DNA of 34,121 bases from an uncultured Lachnospiraceae bacterium (GTDB taxonomy: Bacteria > Bacillota > Clostridia > Lachnospirales > Lachnospiraceae), in contig CAJUBE010000043.1 of the NCBI GenBank assembly GCA_910584725.1, forward strand, positions 1 through 34,121, written 5' to 3'. The translations under genes and the position numbers were made by a program. Below the pieces are notes generated by a model, which was given only the letters and a program-made list of their open reading frames with translations, was not told the origin of the DNA and did not search any database. Positions 15,470 to 24,132 of the stretch are shown one piece after another. The stretch's first letter is position 1. Every line of letters starts with the position of its first letter.

Positions 15470-16459
15470 TTACGGTATCATTCTCTTTAATGTGACTGTG
15501 AATATCGTCCTCACATGCGGCACACTCTCAAGCGTCAGGTCCCCGCCCATCCGCTCCGCCAGCTTTTTGGCAATCGTCAGTCCCAAGCCGTTTCCCTGCA
15601 CGCTCCGGCTGCGGGAATCCTCCATGGTAAAAAGCCGCTCAAACACGCTGTCCGCGAAAACGCTGTCAATCCCCTTCCCCTTATCCACCACGTCAATATA
15701 CGCCGACTGCTCGTCCGTCCGCAGGAAAATACCCAGATATTTTCCGTCTGCACCATAGCGGATTACGTTGGAGATCAGATTGGAAAAAATGCGCTGCAAA
15801 GCCTCGCGGTTTCCCTGCACGCAAACAGGTATTTCCGGCAGCCCGGCCTCCACCTGAAAGTCCGCTCCCGTCAGCAGCTCATAAAAATCAAGAATACTCT
15901 CCCGGCACACCTCGCACACATCCAGCGAAGAAAGCGTGATATCCGTATCGCCCGCCTCAATTTTTGCCAAAGAAAAGAAGCTGTCGATCAGCTCCATCAT
16001 CGCTTCCGCCTTCTGTTCCGCCTTCTTAAGCATTTGCAGCCTTTCCTGCCCCTCTGTTCCGGCCGCCGTCTGCTGATCCGCCTGTGCCGCCAAATCCGCC
16101 TCTTCCCTGGTCCGCATAATTTCCAGATACCCCCGGATCACGGTCAGAGGCGTCTTCAAATCATGGGAAATATTGGACAGCATTTTGCGGGAAGATATCT
16201 CAGAACGGCGAAAATCCGCCTCCGTCTTCGCCTTCTCCTCCAGCAGACGGTTAATCTGCGCCGCAAGCTCCATCAGCTCCTTATTGTCCGTGAACACCAT
16301 CACCCGCTCGCCGCTCTCCTCATCCAATATTGCCTTCAACTTTCGATGGATTTCAGAGAGTTTCTTCTGCGTGCCCGCGCGGAACACAAACTGCCGGTAC
16401 AAAACGACAGCCGCCAGAACAGCAGCCGGAACCCCCAAAATAAATATCGCCATATTCAT
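15470..16459 (-). CDS. Sensor histidine kinase with one membrane helix
   Basis: Membrane histidine kinase, 329 residues. A single N-terminal hydrophobic helix (about 4-25) leaves no room for an outside sensor domain, as in intramembrane-sensing or partner-dependent kinases. A cytosolic helical linker leads to the HisKA domain with SNISHDLKTPLTVIRGYLE (phospho-acceptor H99). The ATPase domain has the N-box NLISN (227-231), the G1 box DKGKGID and the G2 box GNGLGLTIAKKL. Its start overlaps the regulator stop codon as ATGA. It is the last gene of the tight run that begins with the CHASE2 cyclase, so its signal may come from upstream membrane partners or from the ABC transporter downstream. Confidence 0.93.
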   Translation of the reverse strand: MNMAIFILGVPAAVLAAVVLYRQFVFRAGTQKKLSEIHRKLKAILDEESGERVMVFTDNKELMELAAQINRLLEEKAKTEADFRRSEISSRKMLSNISHDLKTPLTVIRGYLEIMRTREEADLAAQADQQTAAGTEGQERLQMLKKAEQKAEAMMELIDSFFSLAKIEAGDTDITLSSLDVCEVCRESILDFYELLTGADFQVEAGLPEIPVCVQGNREALQRIFSNLISNVIRYGADGKYLGIFLRTDEQSAYIDVVDKGKGIDSVFADSVFERLFTMEDSRSRSVQGNGLGLTIAKKLAERMGGDLTLESVPHVRTIFTVTLKRMIP

Positions 16460-17172
16460 GATGATGCCCCTCCGAGTTTATATCCGATCCCCCACACCGT
16501 CAGCACATACTCTGGATTTCTCGGATCATTCTCAATCTTATTCCGCAGTCTGCTGATATGCACGTTCACGGCGTTTTCGTCCCCGCAGTACGCATCGTTC
16601 CACACGAGGGAATAGAGCTGTTCCTTGGTGTAAACCTTCTTCGGATTCTGCAAAAAAAGCTTTAAAATCTCAAACTCCTTCGCCGTCAGGTCGATGGACT
16701 TCTCCCGCTTTTTTACCGTGTAGTCAGAAAGATTCATACTCAGTTCCCCGGCTCTCAGAACAGCAGGCTCTCCGTCAGCCGTCCCCGCAGCCGCACCGTT
16801 ATACTGCATCGTCCGCCGCAGGGCCGCCTTGATTCTAGCCAGCACCTCCACCACGGAAAAAGGCTTGGTGATGTAATCGTCCGCCCCGAGACCAAGCCCC
16901 AGCGTCTTATCGCTCTCCGAATCCCTTGCGGAGAGAATGATAATCGGCACGAAACTATTCTCCCGGATATGCTTCATCACGCCCATACCGCTGACTTTCG
17001 GTATCATCAGATCCAGCAGAACCAGATCAAAGGACACGCCGTCAAACATAGCGCAGGCCTGCTGTCCGTCCAGGGCGCAGGCCACCTCATAGTTTTCCGT
17101 CTCCAGATAATTTTTTAGCATTTCGCTGATCTCAGCGTCGTCCTCCACCAGAAGGATTTTATATGGGTTCAT
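16456..17172 (-). CDS. OmpR/PhoB-family response regulator
   Basis: DNA-binding partner of the adjacent kinase, 238 residues. The receiver domain (about 1-120) has the acidic pocket ED10-D12 region, the phosphorylation site D54 in VLLDLMIP, and K103 in DYITKP. A winged helix-turn-helix domain (about 140-235) has the usual LTAKEFEILKLFLQNP and NVHISRLRNKIE blocks. AGAGGAA precedes ATG at 17172. The gene overlaps the HD-GYP gene before it and the kinase after it, each by 4 bp (ATGA). Targets are not known; the ABC genes downstream are the nearest candidates. Confidence 0.95.
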   Translation of the reverse strand: MNPYKILLVEDDAEISEMLKNYLETENYEVACALDGQQACAMFDGVSFDLVLLDLMIPKVSGMGVMKHIRENSFVPIIILSARDSESDKTLGLGLGADDYITKPFSVVEVLARIKAALRRTMQYNGAAAGTADGEPAVLRAGELSMNLSDYTVKKREKSIDLTAKEFEILKLFLQNPKKVYTKEQLYSLVWNDAYCGDENAVNVHISRLRNKIENDPRNPEYVLTVWGIGYKLGGASS

Positions 17173-18662
17173 CTCATTTCCTCTGCTGCTGCCTTTTCTC
17201 CGTTTTCCTTCCCCAGCGCCTCATCCAGCCACTCCACAAGCTGCAAGTCCACCTTTCCCTTCTTTGCCATATCTTTCAGTATCTGAATCGCCTTTTCCTG
17301 CGAGATCGGCTGTTTATACGGTCTGTCCGTGGCCACCAGCGCGTCATAGATATCCACCACCGTCAGAAGCCTCGTCTCCAGATCAAGCTCGTCCCCCTTC
17401 AAGCCGTTCGGGTAGCCGCTGCCATCCAGATACTCATGATGCGCGCCCACCCACTTGGGCACCATGGAAAACCCTTTATAAAACTGCACCTTTTCCAAAA
17501 TTTTGGACGTCATAACCACATGGTTTTCCATCTCTTTGCGTTCCTTCACCGTCAGCGTGCCGCTGCGGATACTTAAGCATTCCGCCTCCTGATCCGTCAG
17601 ATACGAAAGCGTCCGGCCATCTTCGGCGACATGCTGTTTTTCGGCAAGTCTTTTGATATGTTCGCAGTCTTCGTCACTCACACGGGCAATCACATCCATC
17701 TCATGGATAAAGGCAAGCTCCGACTCCAAATCCTTTTCAACCGCCTCGTACTCTTCACGGGTAATCCTCCCCCGCAGCAGATCAATCTCATACAGCGCCT
17801 TAAGCAGCGCAAACCGGTCGTCCACCTTTTCAAGCCTTGTGTCCAGTCTGGTGGCCTTATTCATAATACTCAAGGGCACCACCATCTTGCCGATATCGTG
17901 AATGAGCGCCGCCAGCATAAGCTGTTCTTTTCTTTCCGGATCAAACGAATTTTCACATTTTCCCTGTTTATGTAACTCGGTAATATAATCCGCCAGAAGA
18001 CTCGCATACTTTTCCACATTCCTTGTGTGCAGGGCATTGTACGGCGTCCTCTTTTCCAGCGCCGTCGTGAGCGCCTCCACAAAGGAATAAATCTGCGCCT
18101 TCAATGCTTCCACATAGGAGAGATTCGTCAGCTCGATCGCCGCCATGGCTCCAAGCGCGCGGATGATAATCTCATACTCTTTGTTGAAGGCAATCACATT
18201 TCCGTTTTCATCCATGGCATTGATCAACTGCAGGACGCCGATCAGTTCATTTTCATTATTCACAATAGGCACGACAAGCTGTGACTGTGTGCGGTAACCG
18301 GTCAGGCTGTCATACTGTCTGGGCCCCGAAAAATCAAAACGGCTGCTTGCATACACATCCGGAATATTCACGACTTCCCGGTGGATCGCCGCATAGGAGC
18401 ACACACTTTCCTCCTTCATCGGCACAGGCGGCAGATCGATGACTTCTCCCGCCAACCCCCTGCTGATTCCCTGAGAGAGCGTCTTCATAAACTTGAAATG
18501 CAGCTCGTCCTTCTCATACAGATACAGGGTGCTCGCGTCACAGTTCGTAATCTCCATCCCTTTGTCCAAAATGGTCATAAGCAGACGGTTCCTGTCTCTC
18601 TCCGTGGAAAGGCTTATGCCGATATCCATTATCTTTTCAAAGTCTTCGTATTGCAGATGCAT
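17169..18662 (-). CDS. GAF plus HD-GYP domain protein (predicted c-di-GMP phosphodiesterase)
   Basis: Soluble signalling protein, 497 residues. The N-terminal GAF domain (about 8-175) is a small-ligand sensor type. It is followed by a helical linker and an HD-GYP domain (about 185-470). The expected metal and catalytic residues are visible: H212 in LHTRNV, HD at 255-256 in LIHDIGK, H381, HHE at 408-410 and GYP at 416-418. Between the HD and GYP parts sits an insert of about 110 residues (265-380), a variant known from a GAF-linked HD-GYP subgroup. It starts one base after the TIM-barrel gene and overlaps the regulator gene by 4 bp. HD-GYP enzymes usually hydrolyse c-di-GMP to pGpG or GMP; activity here is inferred from the residues. 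Confidence 0.9.
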   Translation of the reverse strand: MHLQYEDFEKIMDIGISLSTERDRNRLLMTILDKGMEITNCDASTLYLYEKDELHFKFMKTLSQGISRGLAGEVIDLPPVPMKEESVCSYAAIHREVVNIPDVYASSRFDFSGPRQYDSLTGYRTQSQLVVPIVNNENELIGVLQLINAMDENGNVIAFNKEYEIIIRALGAMAAIELTNLSYVEALKAQIYSFVEALTTALEKRTPYNALHTRNVEKYASLLADYITELHKQGKCENSFDPERKEQLMLAALIHDIGKMVVPLSIMNKATRLDTRLEKVDDRFALLKALYEIDLLRGRITREEYEAVEKDLESELAFIHEMDVIARVSDEDCEHIKRLAEKQHVAEDGRTLSYLTDQEAECLSIRSGTLTVKERKEMENHVVMTSKILEKVQFYKGFSMVPKWVGAHHEYLDGSGYPNGLKGDELDLETRLLTVVDIYDALVATDRPYKQPISQEKAIQILKDMAKKGKVDLQLVEWLDEALGKENGEKAAAEEMR

Positions 18663-18663
18663 T

Positions 18664-19494
18664 TTAGTCTTCCCTCTCCCTTTCCATCGGATAAATCCCG
18701 TGACTCTTCATGTATCGAAGCGATTCCTTCTGCGCTTCGTAACCGTTTACTTCCACTAACACCGGCGCTTCTATCCGGCACTGTCTGATCAGATGGTCAA
18801 ACTCCTGCCAGTCCAGCCTCCCGGCGCCCACCGCCAGATGCAGGTCGTTCTGTAAATCATTATCGTTGATGTGGATATGGCGGACATAAGGCGCAAGCGT
18901 CTCAATCCACTCCCGCCCCGGACGCCGTGAGAGCATGGCGTGGGCATAGTCAAGGCATACGCCGAAATTTTCCACGTCCCGCATCCTCTCCGCAAGCCCG
19001 GCCAGAATATCCGGCGCCTCATCGAACATGTTCTCCATATAAATCTGCTGCGCGGGATACTGCCCGGCAATCTCCCTGAAAAACGCCTCGTTCCTGTCGC
19101 GCCAGTTTCGCAGATACCCTTCTGCCCGAAACCCGGCCAGACGTCCCGTGTGGAACACAACGCCTTTTAGTCCCATGCGCTTTGCGATCTCCATGGACTG
19201 CCGCACCCGCAGCATGGAGGCGTCCCGGATCAGGGGATCGTCGCTGTGGATCGTCACATCCAGAAACGCCCCGTGCATGGTGTCCCCGCAGAATCCCTTT
19301 TCCACAGAATCCTTTCCGAAATACGCGTCTTTGCACGTTTTATAGTCCGCAATAATCTCTTCCTGACTTTCCGGATCGTCCATCACTTTCGGCATATAGA
19401 ACTCGTTATACTCAAACGCGCAGCCGTACTCTGCCGCCAAAGCACACACTCTCTCCATATCCTTCCTGTCAGGAACCAAATACAGCCTGCTCAT
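18664..19494 (-). CDS. Xylose-isomerase-like TIM-barrel protein (sugar phosphate isomerase/epimerase family)
   Basis: Predicted metal-dependent TIM-barrel enzyme of the AP-endonuclease-2 superfamily, 276 residues. Likely metal ligands appear in the family order: E in YMENMF, D and H in CLDYAHA, H in HIHINDND, the D-L-H segment after it, and E in VLVEVNG. The substrate cannot be deduced; members include sugar isomerases, epimerases, inosose dehydratases and endonuclease IV. The start at 19494 uses AGGTGA as ribosome site, and that site contains the TGA stop of the cyclase gene, so the two are coupled. It is one base before the HD-GYP gene. A metabolic enzyme placed inside a signalling operon is odd. 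Confidence 0.85.
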   Translation of the reverse strand: MSRLYLVPDRKDMERVCALAAEYGCAFEYNEFYMPKVMDDPESQEEIIADYKTCKDAYFGKDSVEKGFCGDTMHGAFLDVTIHSDDPLIRDASMLRVRQSMEIAKRMGLKGVVFHTGRLAGFRAEGYLRNWRDRNEAFFREIAGQYPAQQIYMENMFDEAPDILAGLAERMRDVENFGVCLDYAHAMLSRRPGREWIETLAPYVRHIHINDNDLQNDLHLAVGAGRLDWQEFDHLIRQCRIEAPVLVEVNGYEAQKESLRYMKSHGIYPMERERED

Positions 19495-19498
19495 TTTA

Positions 19499-21307
19499 TC
19501 ACCTAACCCCCATAACACGATCTAGTTGATATACAAAAACACCCTTGCTCTTTCCCTTCAAGGGAATCTCCCCGATGGGTGTCACCTCCACCCTGTCCTT
19601 CACCGCCTCATAGACCTCGCTGCTGATCAAGATCTGACCGGGCCGCGCGTTGCTCTCCAACCGGGCCGCCGTGTTGACAGTATCCCCGATGGCCGTATAG
19701 TCCATACGGAAGTCACAGCCGATATTTCCCACAACGGCATTGCCACAGTTGACGCCGATTCCAAAGGACACGCTCTTCCCGTATCTTTCACGGAATTTTT
19801 CGGCAATCGCCGCCGCTCCCGCCTGCATATCCCACGCGGTAGCCACCGCCCGGAAAATGTAGTCGTCCAAATCGAAGGGCGCGTTGAAGACCGCCATGGT
19901 CGCGTCCCCCACAAACTTGTCTAACGTCCCGCCGTTGTCAAAAATCGCCTGCGTGGTGAGCCCCAGATACTCATTCAGGATCTCCACCACTTCCTCCGGC
20001 TTTAAACTCTCCGACATGGTGGTGAATCCCCGGATATCCACAAACAGCACCGCAATATGGCGGTTCTCCCCGCCGATCACCAGTTCAAAATCCTTATCCT
20101 TGCTGATCTTGTCCACCACCTGGGGCGCCACATACTGTTTAAACACATTGACTACGCGCCGTCTTCTCATGATTTCCGCCAGATACCCGCGCACCATCTG
20201 CGCCAGATAAATGACCAGCAGGCAGACAGGCAGAAGAATCACCGGAACAATACGGCCATTCCCGTACATTACTTTTGCAAAAATGAAATCAAGCGCGACC
20301 AGCGCCGCAAGCAGAACCGCAGAATACCGCATCCTCATTTTTTCGCCGCACAGATAAAATACGCCGCACAGAAGCGCCGCCGCCAGCGCATAGACAAGGG
20401 GCGGTATCGGAAGCTGCGTTTTCCCCTCCAACATGGCCTCTATGATGTTGGCATGGATTTCCACCCCGTACATCTGGCTGTTGTGGGCAATGGCCGGCAT
20501 ATAGGCGTCCTGCATACCCACGGCGTAAGCGCCCACCAGCACGATTGCATCCTGAAAAACTGCGGGATTCACCGTGCCGTCCAGCACATCCGCCATAGAG
20601 ACTACGCTGTAACCGCCCGGTCTGCCGGAATAAGTGAAGTAAAAACGGTTATTTCTCCCATGGACAGCCGGAAAAACCGCCTCTTCTCCCCGGCTCTCCT
20701 GATAGATTCTGTAGACTTGGGAGGAGAGGCTGTACTCCCTCACCCCCTCATAATCCAGATAGGCCATAGCCTGCCGCACATAGCCGTCCGCATCCACAAA
20801 GGTGTTGGCGAACCCGCGGACAACCTCGTTCTTTAAGCTGTCATACGGCTCGATCACATAATCCACATGATAAGGATTGTAGACAATCCGGCCGTCCGCC
20901 CCCTGTTCAGGCTGTTCCTTAAAGGAAAAACTCATGGCGGCGACCACATTCCCCGCCTCCCCGCAGACGGCGGCAAACAAATCGTCCGTCTCCCTGTCTG
21001 CCTCCTCGCTGTAGATCACATCGAATCCGATCACCGCCGGGCGCGCGTCGTCCGCGCCGTTTAGCAGGGACACCAGCTTCGCCGGGATCTCCCTGCTCCA
21101 CGTGTTGACGGGGCCATACTTCTCCAGCGTCCTATCGTCGATCCCTATGATATAGATTTTCTTGTTGGTCACGCTCTCCCGCTGGTTCAGCCTGTCGGAT
21201 ATCCCGATGTCCCAAAAGCCCGCCGTGCCAAAATATAAAAACGCCAGAGAAGTCAGAACAACGGCGGCAGTAACCGCCGCCGTTTTCATTTTATTCAAAT
21301 GTTTCAT
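19499..21307 (-). CDS. CHASE2-domain adenylate cyclase (class III)
   Basis: Membrane receptor cyclase predicted to make cAMP from ATP, 602 residues. After an N-terminal anchor helix (about 8-28) an extracellular CHASE2 domain spans about 45-295. Three membrane helices follow (about 301-322, 328-346 and 352-373), then a class III cyclase domain (about 415-595). The catalytic set is complete: metal aspartates D424 (FVDIRGF) and D468 (GDATMA), adenine-type selectors K464 and T538, and transition-state N545 and R549. K plus T points to ATP rather than GTP. The gene starts 37 bp after the FecR gene and ends 4 bp before the TIM-barrel start. The ribosome site at 21307 is weak (AAAGAG). FecR-CHASE2 cyclase neighbours are known in other phyla, mainly Proteobacteria and Cyanobacteria. 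Confidence 0.93.
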   Translation of the reverse strand: MKHLNKMKTAAVTAAVVLTSLAFLYFGTAGFWDIGISDRLNQRESVTNKKIYIIGIDDRTLEKYGPVNTWSREIPAKLVSLLNGADDARPAVIGFDVIYSEEADRETDDLFAAVCGEAGNVVAAMSFSFKEQPEQGADGRIVYNPYHVDYVIEPYDSLKNEVVRGFANTFVDADGYVRQAMAYLDYEGVREYSLSSQVYRIYQESRGEEAVFPAVHGRNNRFYFTYSGRPGGYSVVSMADVLDGTVNPAVFQDAIVLVGAYAVGMQDAYMPAIAHNSQMYGVEIHANIIEAMLEGKTQLPIPPLVYALAAALLCGVFYLCGEKMRMRYSAVLLAALVALDFIFAKVMYGNGRIVPVILLPVCLLVIYLAQMVRGYLAEIMRRRRVVNVFKQYVAPQVVDKISKDKDFELVIGGENRHIAVLFVDIRGFTTMSESLKPEEVVEILNEYLGLTTQAIFDNGGTLDKFVGDATMAVFNAPFDLDDYIFRAVATAWDMQAGAAAIAEKFRERYGKSVSFGIGVNCGNAVVGNIGCDFRMDYTAIGDTVNTAARLESNARPGQILISSEVYEAVKDRVEVTPIGEIPLKGKSKGVFVYQLDRVMGVR

Positions 21308-21344
21308 CGCTCTTTATCTACTGTTCCTCTCGATTCTTTTCCCG

Positions 21345-22649
21345 TCATTTCCAGGATATCGTCGTGTTCGCCTTGATTTTGGTCGCAAAGTCAAAATCCC
21401 ACGCGCCGCTCTGCGCCGGAACAAGCACGGGCGCCGCCGCCTTCTCCCCGCTCTTTACGGACTGTGTCGCAAATACCTCGCCCTGATACATGAAGGTCAC
21501 TGTGTAAGTTTTGGGTTTTGAGGGTTTCTTCTTGTCCTTCTTATCGTCATCCGATTTATCCTCGTCGGCGTTATCTCCGCCGTTTTCGTCCTGCGAGCCC
21601 TCTTCTCCATTACCCGTATCACCGCCGTTCGACGGCTCTGCTGTCTTGGGCGGCTTTATCTCCGGAGCTTTCGGCGTGGGCGCAGGCTGTTCCGGCTTGG
21701 TTTGAACTGCAGGAACCTTCGGCTTTTCTCCCGCTCCTCTTGCCGGCGTATTCTTCGCCGTTTTCGAATCCGTATCTATCTGTGCGTCAGTCTCCTGATC
21801 CGCTTCGCTCTCCGCGTCGGTCTTCGCAGCCGCTTCCGCTGTCAAAGTCTCCTCCGCCGCACTCTGTTCCGCCTCATTCGCTGTCGCCTCGTCCGCACTT
21901 TCCGTCTCCGAAGCCAGCTTCGACAATGCGTCCTCAGAGATGCCTGTCACATCCTGACCGTTTTCCATCATACCGAGCAGGTTTTCGACTGCCTGCACAG
22001 GGAGCTCATCATAGGCGATGTCTTTGACATCGCCTGTCGTTCCGTCCTGGTATACGATCAGCTCGCTGCCGGCGGGAACCATGATTTCTTCCCCGTAAGC
22101 GCCGTCCGAAAGAATGGGCGTCGTTCCGACTTTCCCCTGAAAACAGCACAGCTTTGTATTCTGCTCTCCATTTTCATCCACATATAATTCCACACGATAA
22201 ATCGTTCCGCGGACCGCCATCACGGAATTGGGTGTGGAAGTCTCATATCGGGAGCCCTCGCTCAAAGGATGCTGAATCTCATTGGTGATCGCGCCCTGTT
22301 CCAACGATATCTTCGTTTCGGAATCCGCATCCGTCCCCGCTGCCTCCACGGCAAAGACCGTGTCCGCCTCCGCCATCACGTACTTATCGTCATCCAGCTT
22401 CATGCGCATACTGGAATCCGTCGCCACGCTCACACGATCGCCGGATTCCAGATACAAATTCTCCGCCGCATCCATGGCTCCCACGTTCTCACGCTCGATC
22501 ACGGCGCTTCCCTCCACGTCATAGACCATGATGGAACGGAAGGTCTCCTCTCTGTTCATCAACAAGGCAATTACCGTCACAATGGCCACCGCCGCCGCGG
22601 CACAGGCACAAATTACGATCTTCTTATTTGCTATCAATTTCTGCATCAT
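21345..22649 (-). CDS. FecR-domain membrane-anchored surface protein
   Basis: Predicted cell-surface protein, 434 residues. One membrane helix (about 8-28) is followed by an extracellular FecR domain (about 50-175; SGDRVSVATDSSMRMKLDD and the TPNSVMAVRGTIYRVEL block). A helical Ala/Glu-rich stretch leads to a long Pro/Lys and then Asp/Gly/Glu-rich linker (about 265-375), suited to crossing the wall. The C-terminal 55 residues form a small beta module like InlB B-repeats (YTVTFMYQGEVFATQSVKSG). FecR domains usually relay outside signals to a membrane partner. The neighbour 37 bp downstream, the CHASE2 cyclase, is the obvious candidate. The start at 22649 follows GAGGGG. Confidence 0.88.
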   Translation of the reverse strand: MMQKLIANKKIVICACAAAAVAIVTVIALLMNREETFRSIMVYDVEGSAVIERENVGAMDAAENLYLESGDRVSVATDSSMRMKLDDDKYVMAEADTVFAVEAAGTDADSETKISLEQGAITNEIQHPLSEGSRYETSTPNSVMAVRGTIYRVELYVDENGEQNTKLCCFQGKVGTTPILSDGAYGEEIMVPAGSELIVYQDGTTGDVKDIAYDELPVQAVENLLGMMENGQDVTGISEDALSKLASETESADEATANEAEQSAAEETLTAEAAAKTDAESEADQETDAQIDTDSKTAKNTPARGAGEKPKVPAVQTKPEQPAPTPKAPEIKPPKTAEPSNGGDTGNGEEGSQDENGGDNADEDKSDDDKKDKKKPSKPKTYTVTFMYQGEVFATQSVKSGEKAAAPVLVPAQSGAWDFDFATKIKANTTISWK

Positions 22650-22691
22650 CTGACACGCCCCTCTTTCGGCTCACTGTTATTTTCCGTAAGA

Positions 22692-23960
22692 CTATTTTGT
22701 AAATTTATAACTGCCGTCCGCCGTTACATAAAAATCTCTGCCGCCCGGATAAACCGACTTATCTCCGTCCAGTTTCCAATTTCCTTCCGCCAGATGATAT
22801 TTCACACCCGCCTTCAGCGCGTACTCCCCGCTCTTGGAAATGACATTACTGTCATCCGGCGTTTCCGGTTCTGACGGCTTCGGCTCTGGCGTCTCAGTTC
22901 CGAATACGGTAATGCTGCAGGTCTTCTCGTTACCGGCCTTGTCCTTTGCCCGGATCATACAGGACGTGCCGTTCGCAGCCACCTTGTAATTCCCATTTTC
23001 AGGCGTTACCGGCTGCTCATTTACAAGCACATAATCGAGGTTGGTGTCCTCCACCTGAAACAGCGTTCCCTCCTGATAGACCTTTCCTTCTTCCACGCCC
23101 TTTATGACGGGAAACGTGGTGTCCACTACAATACCGCTGGAGCGGGCGTAATATTTCTGCCCTCCCGCTTCCACTTTTACATATACGACATAACAGCCGT
23201 CGCTATTAGGCTCGATACTTCCGGACAGGGAGTCGATCTTACCCCATAGCATAGAACCCATCTGCTCTTCTGTCTTCGCCTCGGCTTCCATGTCCGTCAC
23301 TTTGTCCAACGCATAGTAAAGCGAAATGTCATCGCCGCTCTGCCCGACGGACACCTCAAATAGAGGTCCCCAGTTATTGACGTATTCAAAATTAATCTTT
23401 CCGCCCAGACCGCTGGCTCTGTTCGCGCCTCCCCTTGTAATGACAATCTCAGGCGCTTTTACACCCTCTGGCTCCCCGGCCGCTTCCGTCTCCACTGTCG
23501 GCTCGGCCTCCGATGCGCTCAGGATACCCGCAGCCTGTATCGGCCCGGCCTCCACATCTTCGGGAATAACATCCTCCGGGATTATTTCTTCCTCCGCACC
23601 CGGCGTTTCCTCACCGTCTTCCCCAATCATGCCGTCATTGTCCGGAGAGCCCTCCTCTGGCATATTCCCGTCATCCGTCGTATTTTCTTCCGTCGGCGCA
23701 TTCTCATCATCCGGAACGCTCTCTTCCTCCGGTGCATTCTCTTCTCCCAGCACATTCTCATCACCCGGAGCGCTCTCTTCCTCCGACGTGCTCCTGCCCT
23801 GCGAAACACCTGCATCCTCCCGCTCCGCTTCGCCGTCGGAAACCACAGCCGCTTCCGTCTCCGCGCCGTCCTCCGCCGCCAGCATCGTACTCATGGGCAC
23901 CATACATCCGAGTGTTACCGTCAGTCCCAGCGCCGCAATCCTCTTCCAATTCCTGCACAT
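22692..23960 (-). CDS. Secreted acidic protein with Ig-like domain
   Basis: Not a recognised family as a whole, 422 residues. A signal peptide covers about 1-30. Then comes a very acidic region (about 31-155) with degenerate repeats of the type DDENAPxEE, a linker, and a beta-rich domain (about 180-270). A bacterial Ig-like segment follows (about 275-355; DTTFPVIKGV, then AKDKAGNEKTCSITVFG). The final 45 residues have a Tyr/Gly-rich pattern. No LPXTG anchor is visible. GGAGG lies eight bases before ATG at 23960; a GTG two codons earlier is too close to it. It is the first gene after a strong promoter and lies 42 bp before the FecR gene, so it may be the outermost, ligand- or wall-facing part of the signalling system. 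Confidence 0.85.
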   Translation of the reverse strand: MCRNWKRIAALGLTVTLGCMVPMSTMLAAEDGAETEAAVVSDGEAEREDAGVSQGRSTSEEESAPGDENVLGEENAPEEESVPDDENAPTEENTTDDGNMPEEGSPDNDGMIGEDGEETPGAEEEIIPEDVIPEDVEAGPIQAAGILSASEAEPTVETEAAGEPEGVKAPEIVITRGGANRASGLGGKINFEYVNNWGPLFEVSVGQSGDDISLYYALDKVTDMEAEAKTEEQMGSMLWGKIDSLSGSIEPNSDGCYVVYVKVEAGGQKYYARSSGIVVDTTFPVIKGVEEGKVYQEGTLFQVEDTNLDYVLVNEQPVTPENGNYKVAANGTSCMIRAKDKAGNEKTCSITVFGTETPEPKPSEPETPDDSNVISKSGEYALKAGVKYHLAEGNWKLDGDKSVYPGGRDFYVTADGSYKFTK

Positions 23961-24054
23961 ATTCACCGCCTCCAGCTCTCACACCTGAAACTTAAACGAC
24001 TCTTACGATACATACACATACTCTCAAAATATTTATCGCCATTTCTACCATAAT

Positions 24055-24083
24055 ATTTTACATGTATTCCATAATTTGGTCAA
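24055..24083 (-). promoter_or_regulatory. Promoter of the secreted protein-FecR-cyclase operon
   Basis: Minus-strand TTGACC (24083-24078), a 17-bp spacer, then TAAAAT (24060-24055). Transcription should start near 24048, giving a leader of about 88 nt. No riboswitch is recognised in it. Confidence 0.75.
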
Positions 24084-24092
24084 TCGTTTCGC

Positions 24093-24124
24093 AAAACACC
24101 CCGGAAGATTTCTCCTCCGGGGTG
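24093..24124 (-). terminator. Terminator of metK
   Basis: 12-bp stem CACCCCGGAGGA/TCTTCCGGGGTG with one wobble and a GAAA loop (24124-24113, 24112-24109, 24108-24097), followed by TTTT. It lies directly after the metK stop codon. Confidence 0.92.
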
Positions 24125-24132
24125 CATGCATA

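Noticed and set aside
15515..16615. 366-codon open frame on the plus strand across the kinase and regulator genes
   Set aside because: It crosses two certain genes on the other strand and is rich in Arg, His and Leu, as expected for a shadow.
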